The notes below the pieces were generated by a model that did not search any database, had not been told where the DNA came from, and saw nothing but the letters and a program-made list of their open reading frames with translations. From contig NZ_CP128540.1 in assembly GCF_021283545.2 (NCBI RefSeq), positions 2,081,501 to 2,145,500 of the forward strand: a stretch of DNA of 64,000 nt, in the 5' to 3' direction. Below are positions 44,375-53,994 of this stretch, piece after piece; the first letter of the stretch is position 1; every line of letters starts with the position of its first letter. The DNA comes from Pseudomonas alloputida (GTDB lineage: Bacteria > Pseudomonadota > Gammaproteobacteria > Pseudomonadales > Pseudomonadaceae). Both the position numbers and the translations under genes were made by a program.

Positions 44375-44393
44375 AATAATAATCGTTATCATT
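44375..44393 (-). promoter_or_regulatory. Fur box in the prrF promoter
   Basis: The minus strand reads AATGATAACGATTATTATT, a good match to the Fur consensus and overlapping the likely -10 region. This explains iron repression of the small RNA. Confidence 0.85.
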
Positions 44394-44419
44394 TGGCAGT
44401 CAAATGAATTTTCGCTAAT

Positions 44420-44440
44420 CCGGTAAAAAAGTTTTACCGG
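44420..44440. repeat. Perfect 9-bp inverted repeat CCGGTAAAA/TTTTACCGG
   Basis: The arms are separated by three bases (AAG). It lies between prrF and the stop of the DUF3077-like gene. It could be the end of that gene's transcript or an operator; there is no T-tract on the minus strand to settle it. Confidence 0.5.
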
Positions 44441-44524
44441 CGCGCTTCCTTGTCCCGGCAATCGGGGCTTTTGCCGTTACGCGGCCATCACGTACTCTCC
44501 CTCCTTTCTTGTCTATAAACCCGG

Positions 44525-44824
44525 TCACTCGGTGTGTTTGTGCTCCAGCAGTGCGCGAGCCATGTCCATCATGTGCATCAACGCGAACGTCAGTTCGCGC
44601 TGGCTGCCGTGCTGGTGGGTGGCGGTTTCCTGGGCGGTGGCCGCAGCGCAGCGCAGCAGGGCGATGGCGTGTTCCTTGGCCTGTTCGCCGGTTACGCCTT
44701 CGTGCAGGGTCCAGATCCTGTTGTCCAGGGTGGGCCGCGGTGGGTTGGGGTTGAGGTAATAGTCGAGCGCGCGGCGGGCGGCTTCGCTGTCGAGATCTGT
44801 TTCGTCGTTTTTCGGTAGTTTCAT
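44525..44824 (-). CDS. DUF3077/DUF6124-like small protein
   Basis: 99 aa, acidic start KLPKNDETDLDSEAARRALD and a helix-rich body with VTGEQAKEHAIALLRCAAATA near residue 44 and a final helix MHMMDMARALLEHK. That layout is common in Pseudomonas proteins of the DUF3077/DUF6124 kind, which are abundant and have no known function. It is cytoplasmic. It is divergent from the CI-like repressor gene and shares its operator region. Confidence 0.7.
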   Translation of the reverse strand: MKLPKNDETDLDSEAARRALDYYLNPNPPRPTLDNRIWTLHEGVTGEQAKEHAIALLRCAAATAQETATHQHGSQRELTFALMHMMDMARALLEHKHTE

Positions 44825-44877
44825 CCTGATACCTGCCGGAGCCAGTAGGGAAGGGGTCAGGTCGATGGTAATACCTA

Positions 44878-44910
44878 CAGTATTTTTATTCTTCCCGATA
44901 AATAATACTG
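44878..44910. promoter_or_regulatory. Candidate operator with inverted half-sites CAGTATT/AATACTG
   Basis: Perfect 7-bp inverted arms at 44878-44884 and 44904-44910 flank 19 AT-rich bases. It sits between the divergent DUF3077-like and CI-like repressor genes, where a repressor operator is expected. No binding data; inference from position and symmetry. Confidence 0.45.
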
Positions 44911-44953
44911 AATGTTTATTGAGCGCTTGAAGGCAGTCCGTATCGTGCCAGCG

Positions 44954-45616
44954 ATGAATATGGATAAATGGATTGCCCTCGTCCGTGACCGGATGGAGGA
45001 GCTAGGGCTCACTCAAGAGCAGCTTGCCGAGCGCGTTGGTGTGTCTCAAGGCAGTGTCGGTCATTGGGTGAACAAGCGGCGTCAGCCGAAAATCGAATCG
45101 ATGAACCGCACGTTCGTCGAGCTTGGAATGCCTCATTACAACGTCAGCCTGCAGCTGCGTATCCAGGGGCAGGTTGGCGAGGAGCGTAGTGTTTACGAGA
45201 TAGCAGACGATGATGAACTCGACCTCATGCGGTACATCGTTTGCTTCCGTTACCCGGTGCTGGGTTGGAGTGAGTTAGAGGCTGCGACGGCTGTAGAGCC
45301 TGCTGTTTTCGAGCAGACTGACTACCTGGCACAGGGCAAGGCGTTCTGGCTAACCGTGGAAAACGATGCCATGAGCGCTGTCAGTGGCCGCAGTGTGCCG
45401 CAGGGCATGCGAATGCTGGTGGACCCAGGTGTAGAGGCTGAGGCGGGGCGTTTGGTTATCGCTCGTCAGCCGGGCAAGCCGGCGATTTTCCGCGAGCTGG
45501 CCGAGGAAGGTGGGCAGCGTTATCTGAAGGCATTGAACAGTAACTACCCGGCGCTGTTGTGCGAAGAGGGTTGCGAATTTCTTGGGGTGGTCGTGCGGGT
45601 GCATGGGGCTTTTTGA
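44954..45616 (+). CDS. Lambda-CI-like HTH/S24 repressor lacking cleavage residues
   Basis: 220 aa from ATG 44954; starts at 44912 or GTG 44945 are possible. The N-terminal HTH (residues about 5-48) reads RMEELGLTQEQLAERVGVSQ and QGSVGHWVNKRRQPK. The C-terminal S24 domain follows the lambda CI pattern closely (GMRMLVDPGVEAEAGRLVIA; LKALNSNYPALLCEEGCEFL). The Ser of the CI motif GNSM is replaced (NDAM, A139) and the catalytic Lys of FKKL is replaced (FREL, R180). It should therefore bind DNA and dimerise but not self-cleave with RecA. There are no phage genes around it. Confidence 0.82.
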   Translation: MNMDKWIALVRDRMEELGLTQEQLAERVGVSQGSVGHWVNKRRQPKIESMNRTFVELGMPHYNVSLQLRIQGQVGEERSVYEIADDDELDLMRYIVCFRYPVLGWSELEAATAVEPAVFEQTDYLAQGKAFWLTVENDAMSAVSGRSVPQGMRMLVDPGVEAEAGRLVIARQPGKPAIFRELAEEGGQRYLKALNSNYPALLCEEGCEFLGVVVRVHGAF

Positions 45617-45639
45617 AAGGGTTTGAGTAGTGGCGGCAA

Positions 45640-45704
45640 CGGTGAACGGCGGGTGGAAGTTGGCCAGCAGGGCCGGCCCTTTCGCGGGTAAACCCGCTCC
45701 TACA
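45640..45704. repeat. Partial REPIN (spacer plus right REP)
   Basis: The conserved REPIN spacer text (GGCGGCAACGGTGAACGGCG type, then TTGGCCAGCAG) is followed by one REP at 45671-45704. The left REP is missing. It directly follows the repressor gene. Confidence 0.75.
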
Positions 45705-45749
45705 CGCGGCCTGCGCCTAATCACCAACATGTGTCCACCCCCGATCGGA

Positions 45750-45856
45750 TGTAGGAGCGGGTTTACCCGCGAATACGGTAGCGGCGGCAACGGTGAGCGA
45801 CGGGTAGAGATTGGCCAGCAGGCCCGGCCCTTTCGCGGGTAAACCCGCTCCTACGG
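45750..45856. repeat. REPIN, full copy
   Basis: REPs at 45750-45777 and 45821-45856 in inverted orientation flank the same spacer as the copy at 13078-13186, with a few changes (GAGCGACGGG for GAACGGCGGG). It lies just after the liuD stop, downstream of the liu operon. Confidence 0.85.
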
Positions 45857-45914
45857 GCTGTTGCAGGGGCGGCCTTGTGTTGCGTTAGGGCCGCAAAGCG
45901 GCCCTCCGGCACCG

Positions 45915-47867
45915 TTATTCCACCAGTTCGACCAGCACAGTCCCTTCGCTGACCATATCCCCCTCCAGGCAAAACAGCGCCTTCACCGTGCCGGCATGCG
46001 GCGCACGAATGCTGTGCTCCATCTTCATGGCCTCCAGTACCAACAGCGCAGTACCGGCTTCCACCACCTGGCCAGGTTCGACCAGCACCCGCACGATACT
46101 GCCGTTCATGGGCGCACCCAGCCCACCCTGATGGCTGTGGCTGGCTTCGGCCTCGGCAATCGGGTCGAAAGCTTCGATGGCATGCATTTCGCCCTCCCAG
46201 TGCAGGTACAGCGTGCCACCGCGACGGATTGCCAGATGCTGGCGACGCACGCCGTTCTGGTCATGCACCAACTGCTCACCTTGCAGCTGCCAGGTAGAAG
46301 CAGCGCTGCGTTCCAGGGCCACTGCCTGATCTTGCCCAGCGCTCACCAGATGCAAGCTGCTGCGTGCCGGTAGGCCCAAGCGCAGGCCATTACTCCCGCT
46401 CCACGGCGAATGGCGATCGTCTTCGCGCTGATGCCCCGCCTGGCCCTGCAGCCAGGCTTCGGCTGCCGCCTCCCAAAAGGCAGCCGGCAGCGCACGTGGC
46501 GCCGGCAGCAGCACATCCTGGTGGCGGGGAATGAAGCCAGTATCCAACTCCGCTGCAGCAAATGCCGGGTGGGCGAGAATGCGCCGCAGGAAGGCAATGT
46601 TGGTTTTCAGCCCGCCAATGGCGAACTCATCGAGCATGGCCAGCAAGCGCAAACGCGCCTGCTCGCGGTCTTCGCCCCAGGCGATCAGCTTGCCCAGCAT
46701 CGGGTCGTAGAACGGCGACACCACATCGCCTTCGCTGACCCCACTGTCCACCCGCCGGCCTTCGCCAGGTGCCGATTCACGGTACAGCGCTAATTTGCCG
46801 GTCGCGGGTAAAAAATCGTTGGCCGGGTCTTCGGCATACAGGCGTACTTCGATGGCATGGCCGATCAGCGGTACCTGTTCCTGTGTGATCGGCAGGGCTT
46901 CGCCGCAGGCCACGCGAATTTGCCAGGCAACAAGGTCCAGGCCGGTTATGGCCTCGGTGACCGGGTGTTCCACTTGCAGGCGAGTGTTCATCTCCATGAA
47001 GAAGAATTCGCCGCGGGCATCAAGCAGAAACTCCACCGTGCCGGCACCCACGTAACCGATAGCCTGGGCGGCACGCACCGCCGCTTCGCCCATGGCCCGG
47101 CGCAGTTCGGGCGACAGGCCGGGGGCAGGGGCCTCTTCCACCACCTTCTGATGGCGGCGCTGAATGGAACAGTCGCGTTCGTTGAGGTACAGGCAGTTGC
47201 CGTGCTGATCGGCGAACACCTGAATCTCCACGTGGCGTGGCTTGAGCACGTACTTTTCCACCAGCATGCGCGCATCGCCGAACGACGACTGTGCCTCACG
47301 CTGGGCCGAGGCCAGGGCGTCGGCCAGTTGGCTTTCTTCCTCGACCACTTTCATGCCCTTGCCACCGCCTCCCGCGCTGGCCTTGAGCAGCACCGGGTAG
47401 CCGATGCGTTCGGCCGCAGCGCGGAAGGTGTCCAGGTCCTGGGCCTCGCCGTGGTAGCCCGGCACCAACGGCACGCCGGCCGCTTCCATCAGCGCCTTGG
47501 CTGCCGATTTGCTGCCCATGGCGTCGATGGCGCTGGCCGGTGGGCCGAGGAAGATCAGCCCGGCCTGCTCGATGGCGCGGGCGAAACCTGCGTTCTCAGA
47601 CAGAAAGCCATAACCTGGGTGAATGGCCTGGGCGCCGCTGGCCTTGGCTGCGGCCAGCAGCTTGTCGACCAGCAGGTAGCTTTCGGCAGCCTTGGTGCCG
47701 CCCAGGTCGACGCGGATGTCGGCTTCGCGGCTGTGACGGGCGTCACGGTCGGTGGCGCTGTGCACGGCGACAGTGGTCAGGCCCATGGCCTTGGCGGTGC
47801 GCATCACCCGGCAGGCGATTTCGCCGCGGTTGGCGACCAGCAGGGTGGTCAAAGCGGGGCGGCTCAT
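45915..47867 (-). CDS. liuD: Methylcrotonyl-CoA carboxylase, biotin-containing alpha subunit
   Basis: 650 aa. The biotin carboxylase domain fills residues about 1-450: LVANRGEIACRVMRTAKAMG at 10, the ATP-grasp loop ASAGGGGKGMKVV near 165, FMEMNTRLQVEHPVTE near 290. The biotin carrier domain at the C-terminus has EAMKMEH with biotinyl-Lys K615. With LiuB it carboxylates 3-methylcrotonyl-CoA in leucine breakdown. The start overlaps the liuC stop by four bases. The operon context separates it from propionyl- or acetyl-CoA carboxylases. Confidence 0.94.
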   Translation of the reverse strand: MSRPALTTLLVANRGEIACRVMRTAKAMGLTTVAVHSATDRDARHSREADIRVDLGGTKAAESYLLVDKLLAAAKASGAQAIHPGYGFLSENAGFARAIEQAGLIFLGPPASAIDAMGSKSAAKALMEAAGVPLVPGYHGEAQDLDTFRAAAERIGYPVLLKASAGGGGKGMKVVEEESQLADALASAQREAQSSFGDARMLVEKYVLKPRHVEIQVFADQHGNCLYLNERDCSIQRRHQKVVEEAPAPGLSPELRRAMGEAAVRAAQAIGYVGAGTVEFLLDARGEFFFMEMNTRLQVEHPVTEAITGLDLVAWQIRVACGEALPITQEQVPLIGHAIEVRLYAEDPANDFLPATGKLALYRESAPGEGRRVDSGVSEGDVVSPFYDPMLGKLIAWGEDREQARLRLLAMLDEFAIGGLKTNIAFLRRILAHPAFAAAELDTGFIPRHQDVLLPAPRALPAAFWEAAAEAWLQGQAGHQREDDRHSPWSGSNGLRLGLPARSSLHLVSAGQDQAVALERSAASTWQLQGEQLVHDQNGVRRQHLAIRRGGTLYLHWEGEMHAIEAFDPIAEAEASHSHQGGLGAPMNGSIVRVLVEPGQVVEAGTALLVLEAMKMEHSIRAPHAGTVKALFCLEGDMVSEGTVLVELVE

Positions 47868-48679
47868 GGGCGCGGCTCCTTCTTGTCAACGGTTTGCCAG
47901 GCAGGGCGGCGTTTTTCCAGGAAAGCGCGCAGGCCCTCCTGGCCTTCGGCGCTGACGCGGATACGGGCGATGGTGTTTTCGCAGTAACGGCGCAGGGCCG
48001 GGCTGAGTTCGCCGTCGTCCACTTCGCGCAGCAAGTCCTTGGTGGCGCGCAATGCTTGCGGGCTGTTCTGCAGCAGGTTGCTTACCCAGGCTTCGACGTG
48101 GTCGTCCAGTTCGCTGGCCGGGTACACCTCGGCCAGCAGGCCCAGCTCGCGTGCGCGCACGCCAGTGAAACGCTCGGCGGTGAGGGCGTAGCGGCGCGCG
48201 GCGCGTTCGCCAATGGCCTTGACCACGAACGGGCTGATGACCGCCGGGGCCAGGCCGATGCGTACTTCCGACAGGCACAGTTGGGCGTCTTCGGCGCCGA
48301 TGGCCATGTCGCAGCAGCTGATCAGGCCCAGCGCGCCGCCAAAGGCTGCACCTTGCACCACGGCCAGGGTCGGGGCCTTGAGGCGATGCAGGGCGTACAT
48401 CAGCTCGCCCAGTTCGTGGGCATCATCCAGGTTGGTGTTGAAGTCCAGTTGCGCCGACTGCTGCATCCAGGCCAGGTCGGCACCGGCGCTGAAGTGCCGG
48501 CCACGGCCGCGCAGCAGCACAAAGCGCAGGCTGGCGTCTTCGGCCAACTGGTCGATGGCCACGATCAGCTCGCGGATCATCTGCGCATTGAAGGCGTTGT
48601 TCTTGTCCTCACGGCTTAACCACAGGGTGGCGAAGCCGCGCGGGTCGCGGATCACTTCGAGGGTGCTGAAATCGCTCAT
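47864..48679 (-). CDS. liuC: Methylglutaconyl-CoA hydratase
   Basis: 271 aa crotonase-family protein. The oxyanion-hole segments are GRGRHFSAGADLAWMQQSAQ near residue 55 and VQGAAFGGALGLISCCDMAI near 108, with the acidic residues in the following helix (EDAQLCLSEVRIGL). In the liu operon it hydrates 3-methylglutaconyl-CoA to HMG-CoA. HMG-CoA lyase (liuE) is not in this window, so the last step must be encoded elsewhere. It lies three bases after liuB. Confidence 0.92.
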   Translation of the reverse strand: MSDFSTLEVIRDPRGFATLWLSREDKNNAFNAQMIRELIVAIDQLAEDASLRFVLLRGRGRHFSAGADLAWMQQSAQLDFNTNLDDAHELGELMYALHRLKAPTLAVVQGAAFGGALGLISCCDMAIGAEDAQLCLSEVRIGLAPAVISPFVVKAIGERAARRYALTAERFTGVRARELGLLAEVYPASELDDHVEAWVSNLLQNSPQALRATKDLLREVDDGELSPALRRYCENTIARIRVSAEGQEGLRAFLEKRRPAWQTVDKKEPRP

Positions 48680-48682
48680 GGG

Positions 48683-50290
<1,608 letters not shown>

Positions 50291-50309
50291 GTGCGCCCGT
50301 CCCTTATGT

Positions 50310-51473
50310 TCAGCGGGTTTCGTTGAACAGTTCGCGGCCGATCAGCATCCGGCGGATTTCACTGGTGCCGGCACCGATTTCGTACAGCTTGGCGTCGCGC
50401 AACAGGCGGCCAGCCGGGAATTCGTTGATATAGCCGTTGCCGCCAAGAATCTGGATCGCCTCCAGGGCCATTTGCGTGGCACGCTCGGCGGTGTACAGGA
50501 TCACGCCGGCAGCGTCCTTGCGGGTGGTTTCGCCACGGTCGCACGCCTGAGCCACGGCATACAGGTAGGCGCGGCTGGCATTGAGCTGGGTGTACATGTC
50601 GGCAATCTTGCCCTGGATCAGCTGGAACTCGCCGATGCTCTGGCCGAATTGCTTGCGGTCGTGGATATACGGCACCACCAGGTCCATGCAGCTTTGCATG
50701 ATGCCGGTCGGGCCGCCGGACAGCACCACACGTTCGTAGTCCAGGCCGCTCATAAGGACGCGCACGCCGCCGTTGAGCTGGCCCAGAATGTTCTCTGCCG
50801 GCACTTCCACGCCATCGAAGAACAACTCGCAGGTGTTGGACCCGCGCATGCCCAGCTTGTCGAACTTGTTGCTGCGGCTGAAGCCTTTCCAGTCGCGCTC
50901 GACGATGAACGCGGTGATGCCGTGCGCACCCTTGTCCAGGTCGGTCTTGGCGTAAATCACGTAGGTGTTGGCGTCGGGACCGTTGGTGATCCAGGTCTTG
51001 CTGCCGTTGAGCACGTAGTGATCGCCGCGTTTTTCTGCGCGCAGCTTCATCGACACCACGTCGGAACCGGCATTGGGCTCGCTCATGGCCAAGGCGCCGA
51101 TGTGCTCGCCGCTGATCAGCTTGGGCAGGTACTTGAGCTTCTGCTCGTGGGTGCCGTTGCGGTTGATCTGGTTGACGCACAGGTTGGAATGGGCGCCGTA
51201 GGACAGCGCCACCGAGGCGGAGCCACGGCTGATCTCTTCCATCGACACCACATGGGCCAGGTAGCCCAGGCCAGCGCCGCCGTACTCTTCCGGTACGGTG
51301 ATGCCCAGCAGGCCCATGTCACCGAACTTGCGCCACATGTCGGCGGGGAACAGGTTGTCGTGGTCGATCTGCGCGGCCCTTGGGGCCAGTTCAGCGGCGA
51401 CGAAGGTGCGCACCTGGTCGCGGAGCATGTCGATGGTCTCGCCCAGGGCGAAGTTCAGGGAGGGGTAATGCAT
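50310..51473 (-). CDS. liuA: Isovaleryl-CoA dehydrogenase
   Basis: 387 aa from the ATG at 51473 ([20 protein letters not shown]); a frame extending to 51623 runs through REP sequence and is not used. Acyl-CoA dehydrogenase signatures are [20 protein letters not shown] near residue 52, [20 protein letters not shown] near 128, and the C-terminal [20 protein letters not shown] near 342. It is an FAD enzyme that oxidises isovaleryl-CoA to 3-methylcrotonyl-CoA and passes electrons to ETF. First gene of the liuABCD operon, directly behind two LiuR-type sites. Confidence 0.94.
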   Translation of the reverse strand: MHYPSLNFALGETIDMLRDQVRTFVAAELAPRAAQIDHDNLFPADMWRKFGDMGLLGITVPEEYGGAGLGYLAHVVSMEEISRGSASVALSYGAHSNLCVNQINRNGTHEQKLKYLPKLISGEHIGALAMSEPNAGSDVVSMKLRAEKRGDHYVLNGSKTWITNGPDANTYVIYAKTDLDKGAHGITAFIVERDWKGFSRSNKFDKLGMRGSNTCELFFDGVEVPAENILGQLNGGVRVLMSGLDYERVVLSGGPTGIMQSCMDLVVPYIHDRKQFGQSIGEFQLIQGKIADMYTQLNASRAYLYAVAQACDRGETTRKDAAGVILYTAERATQMALEAIQILGGNGYINEFPAGRLLRDAKLYEIGAGTSEIRRMLIGRELFNETR

Positions 51474-51536
51474 GCTGGGGCACCTTCTTGTTCTTGAAAT
51501 TGGGTTACACCATAGCTTGGGATCCGGCCCCGCCCC

Positions 51537-51626
51537 CTGTGGGAGCGGGCATGCCCGCGAATACGTCAGCAGGGTCACCGTCATTACCTGATTGGTCGCA
51601 TTCGCGGGCAAGCCCGCTCCCACAGA
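51537..51626. repeat. REPIN between liuA and the ligase gene
   Basis: Inverted REP arms of the GGGAGCGGGC type (51537-51566 and 51600-51626) enclose a spacer of about 33 bp. It belongs to a different REP subtype from the TAGGAGCGGG copies. It lies in the liu promoter region, upstream of the LiuR boxes as seen from the ligase gene. Confidence 0.85.
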
Positions 51627-51664
51627 GGGCGGCGTGGCGCCTCAAGTGGGTGTCGTTCATCACC

Positions 51665-51680
51665 TTTACGTTAACGTAAA
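51665..51680. promoter_or_regulatory. LiuR-type operator 1
   Basis: TTTACGTTAACGTAAA is a perfect 16-bp palindrome and matches the MerR-family LiuR motif known from liu regulons. It is about 190 bp before liuA and 115 bp before the divergent ligase gene. Confidence 0.8.
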
Positions 51681-51715
51681 CCTGCATGAGGGTCACTGTC
51701 AATCCACTCGTCACC

Positions 51716-51731
51716 TTTACGTAAACGTAAA
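51716..51731. promoter_or_regulatory. LiuR-type operator 2
   Basis: TTTACGTAAACGTAAA, nearly identical to operator 1 and 51 bp from it centre to centre. Both are preceded by CACC, so the local unit CACCTTTACG is duplicated. This one is about 64 bp before the ligase start and may govern that promoter. No liuR gene is in the window. Confidence 0.8.
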
Positions 51732-51794
51732 TCTGCGCCAGAGTATTCCCGCTTGCTTCAGCCGTGCCCAAAACAACCACAAGAAGGGACACCC

Positions 51795-53477
51795 ATGAGT
51801 CAACCGAGCTATACCCGCGGTCGCCAGGACCGACCCTTGCTGACCCAGACCATCGGCCAGGCCTTCGATGCCACCGTGGCCCGCTGTTGCGACAGCGAGG
51901 CCCTGGTGTCCCGCCACCAGGGCCTGCGTTACAGCTGGCGGCAGTTGGCCGAACAGGTCGAAATATACGCCCGCGCCCTGATCGCACTGGGCGTGAACAC
52001 CGGCGACCGTGTTGGCATCTGGTCGCCCAACTGCGCCCAGTGGTGCATCTTGCAGCTGGCCAGTGCCAAGGTCGGTGCCATTCTGGTCAACATCAACCCG
52101 GCCTACCGTGTGGGCGAACTGGAATACGTGTTGCGCCAGTCCGGCTGCCGCTGGCTGGTCTGCGCTGAAGCCTTCAAGACGTCTGATTACCACACCATGG
52201 TGCAGGAGCTGGTGCCTGAACTGGCCAGTGCCGCGCCTGGTGAGCTGGCCAGTGAATGCCTGCCCGAGTTGCGTGGCGTCATCAGCCTGGCCGCCAACCC
52301 GCCTGCCGGCTTCCTGCCCTGGCACGCATTTGCCGAGCGGGCAGGGCAGACGTCTGTCGAGGCCTGCACAGCCCGTCAGCAAAGCCTGCAATTCGACCAG
52401 CCGGTAAACATCCAGTACACCTCCGGCACCACCGGTGCACCCAAAGGTGCCACGCTCAGTCACTACAACATCCTCAACAACGGTTTCATGGTGGGTGAAA
52501 GCCTTGGCCTGACGGCCCGCGACCGTATGGTGATCCCGGTGCCGCTGTACCATTGCTTCGGCATGGTCATGGCAAACCTCGGCTGCATCACCCACGGCAG
52601 CACCATGATCTACCCCAACGATGCTTTCGACGCCGAACTTACCTTGCGCGCCGTGGCCGAGGAGCGCGCCACCATCCTCTACGGCGTACCGACCATGTTC
52701 ATCGCCATGCTCGACCACCCGTCCCGTGCCCACATGGACCTGTCGACCCTGCGCAGCGGCATCATGGCCGGCGCTACCTGCCCGATCGAGGTGATGCGCC
52801 GGGTCATCGACCAGATGCACATGGCAGAAGTGCAGATCGCCTACGGCATGACCGAAACCAGCCCCGTGTCGCTGCAGACCGGCCCGGACGACGATCTGGA
52901 GCTGCGCGTGACCACCGTCGGCCGCACCCAGCCGCAGCTGGAGAACAAGCTGGTGGACGCCGATGGCTGCATCGTCCCTCGCGGAGAGATTGGCGAACTG
53001 TGCACCCGCGGCTACAGCGTGATGCTTGGCTACTGGGACAACCCCCAGGCCACGGCGGATGCCATCGACCCGGCCGGCTGGATGCATTCGGGTGACCTGG
53101 CGGTGATGGACGAGCAGGGCTGTGTGCGCATCGTCGGGCGCAACAAGGACATGATCATTCGCGGCGGCGAGAACATTTACCCGCGTGAGCTGGAGGAGTT
53201 TTTCTACACCCACCCGGCGGTGGCCGATGCGCAGGTGATCGGCATTCCGTGCAGCCGCTATGGCGAAGAGATCGTCGCCTGGATCAAGCTGCACCCGGGG
53301 CACAGCGCCACGGTCGAGGAGCTGCAGGGCTGGTGCAAGGCACGCATCGCACACTTCAAGGTGCCGCGGTATATACGTTTTGTCGACGAGTACCCGATGA
53401 CCGTGACCGGCAAGGTGCAGAAGTTCCGCATGCGTGAGATCAGTGTGGCGGAGATTGCGGCTGCATCTGCGGGTTGA
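51795..53477 (+). CDS. AMP-forming acyl-CoA synthetase of the liu locus
   Basis: 560 aa from ATG 51795, preceded by GAAGGGA. The AMP-binding motif YTSGTTGAPKGATLSHYN is near residue 212, ITYGMTETSP-type text (IAYGMTETSPVSL) near 352, and the C-terminal GRNKDMIIRGGENIYPRELE near 450 with the catalytic Lys in VTGKVQKFRMREI near 540. It forms an acyl-CoA from a free acid through an acyl-AMP. Position beside LiuR sites suggests isovalerate, another branched acid or acetoacetate as substrate; the exact acid is inference. Confidence 0.9.
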   Translation: MSQPSYTRGRQDRPLLTQTIGQAFDATVARCCDSEALVSRHQGLRYSWRQLAEQVEIYARALIALGVNTGDRVGIWSPNCAQWCILQLASAKVGAILVNINPAYRVGELEYVLRQSGCRWLVCAEAFKTSDYHTMVQELVPELASAAPGELASECLPELRGVISLAANPPAGFLPWHAFAERAGQTSVEACTARQQSLQFDQPVNIQYTSGTTGAPKGATLSHYNILNNGFMVGESLGLTARDRMVIPVPLYHCFGMVMANLGCITHGSTMIYPNDAFDAELTLRAVAEERATILYGVPTMFIAMLDHPSRAHMDLSTLRSGIMAGATCPIEVMRRVIDQMHMAEVQIAYGMTETSPVSLQTGPDDDLELRVTTVGRTQPQLENKLVDADGCIVPRGEIGELCTRGYSVMLGYWDNPQATADAIDPAGWMHSGDLAVMDEQGCVRIVGRNKDMIIRGGENIYPRELEEFFYTHPAVADAQVIGIPCSRYGEEIVAWIKLHPGHSATVEELQGWCKARIAHFKVPRYIRFVDEYPMTVTGKVQKFRMREISVAEIAAASAG

Positions 53478-53488
53478 TGTGCTGGCGC

Positions 53489-53592
53489 GGCCGGCCTCTT
53501 CGCGGGTAAACCCGCTCCTACCAGGGGCAGCGCCGCATTCAAGGCCGGCACGGTCCCTGGTAGGAGCGGGTTTACCCGCGAAGAGGCCGGCC
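53489..53592. repeat. Inverted REP pair after the ligase gene
   Basis: REPs at 53489-53524 and 53556-53592 in opposite orientation, spacer about 31 bp. They lie between convergent genes (ligase and the 53-aa gene). Confidence 0.88.
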
Positions 53593-53693
53593 CGATCAAT
53601 GCAAGATCTTCACCTTGCCAAGCACCCGGTCATCCTCAACCTTTCAATGGAGCAGCGCAGATCAGCTGTTCACGCCGGTGCCGTGGTCTACCC

Positions 53694-53855
53694 TTAAGCC
53701 TTCACCGGTGGCTCCTGGCTCGGCGGGTCGCCCACTGTCGGCGGCACGGTCGGCTTGATCGGCAGCTCGTCCGGGTCTTCTTCCGGTACGGGTGGCGGCA
53801 AGCTCGGGTCGTCGATATTGGGATCGGGTGTCTCCGGTGGAATGGGAATGTTCAT
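53694..53855 (-). CDS. Small acidic proline-rich protein, 53 aa
   Basis: The frame from ATG 53855 to TAA 53694 encodes NIPIPPETPDPNIDDPSLPP then PVPEEDPDELPIKPTVPPTV and ends PSQEPPVKA. GAGGTC lies about eight bases before the ATG. About a third of residues are Pro and many are Asp/Glu, so it is probably disordered. Similar small Pro-rich proteins are common in pseudomonads and have no known role. It is divergent from glgE across 139 bp. Confidence 0.7.
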   Translation of the reverse strand: MNIPIPPETPDPNIDDPSLPPPVPEEDPDELPIKPTVPPTVGDPPSQEPPVKA

Positions 53856-53994
53856 GGCCTGACCTCGCGTGGGTGGGTGAAGAGGTGCTGTAGGCTCTGA
53901 CCGCTGGCAGCTGCCGTTCGCTCAATTATTTTGAACCCCCCGCCTGTGCCCGGCTCTGAACCCTTACCGCCACCAGCCTGAGGGAGCAAGGTCG

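Noticed and set aside
45640..45856. Closely spaced repeats that could suggest a CRISPR array
   Set aside because: Repeats alternate in orientation, match REP elements seen throughout the window, and share a conserved spacer; no cas genes.
50310..51623. Longer start for liuA at 51623
   Set aside because: The added segment is translated REPIN sequence and lacks family similarity; ATG 51473 fits acyl-CoA dehydrogenases.
51717..53354. 545-codon minus-strand open frame opposite the acyl-CoA ligase
   Set aside because: A shadow of the ligase gene in the complementary frame; no ribosome site and no recognisable domain.
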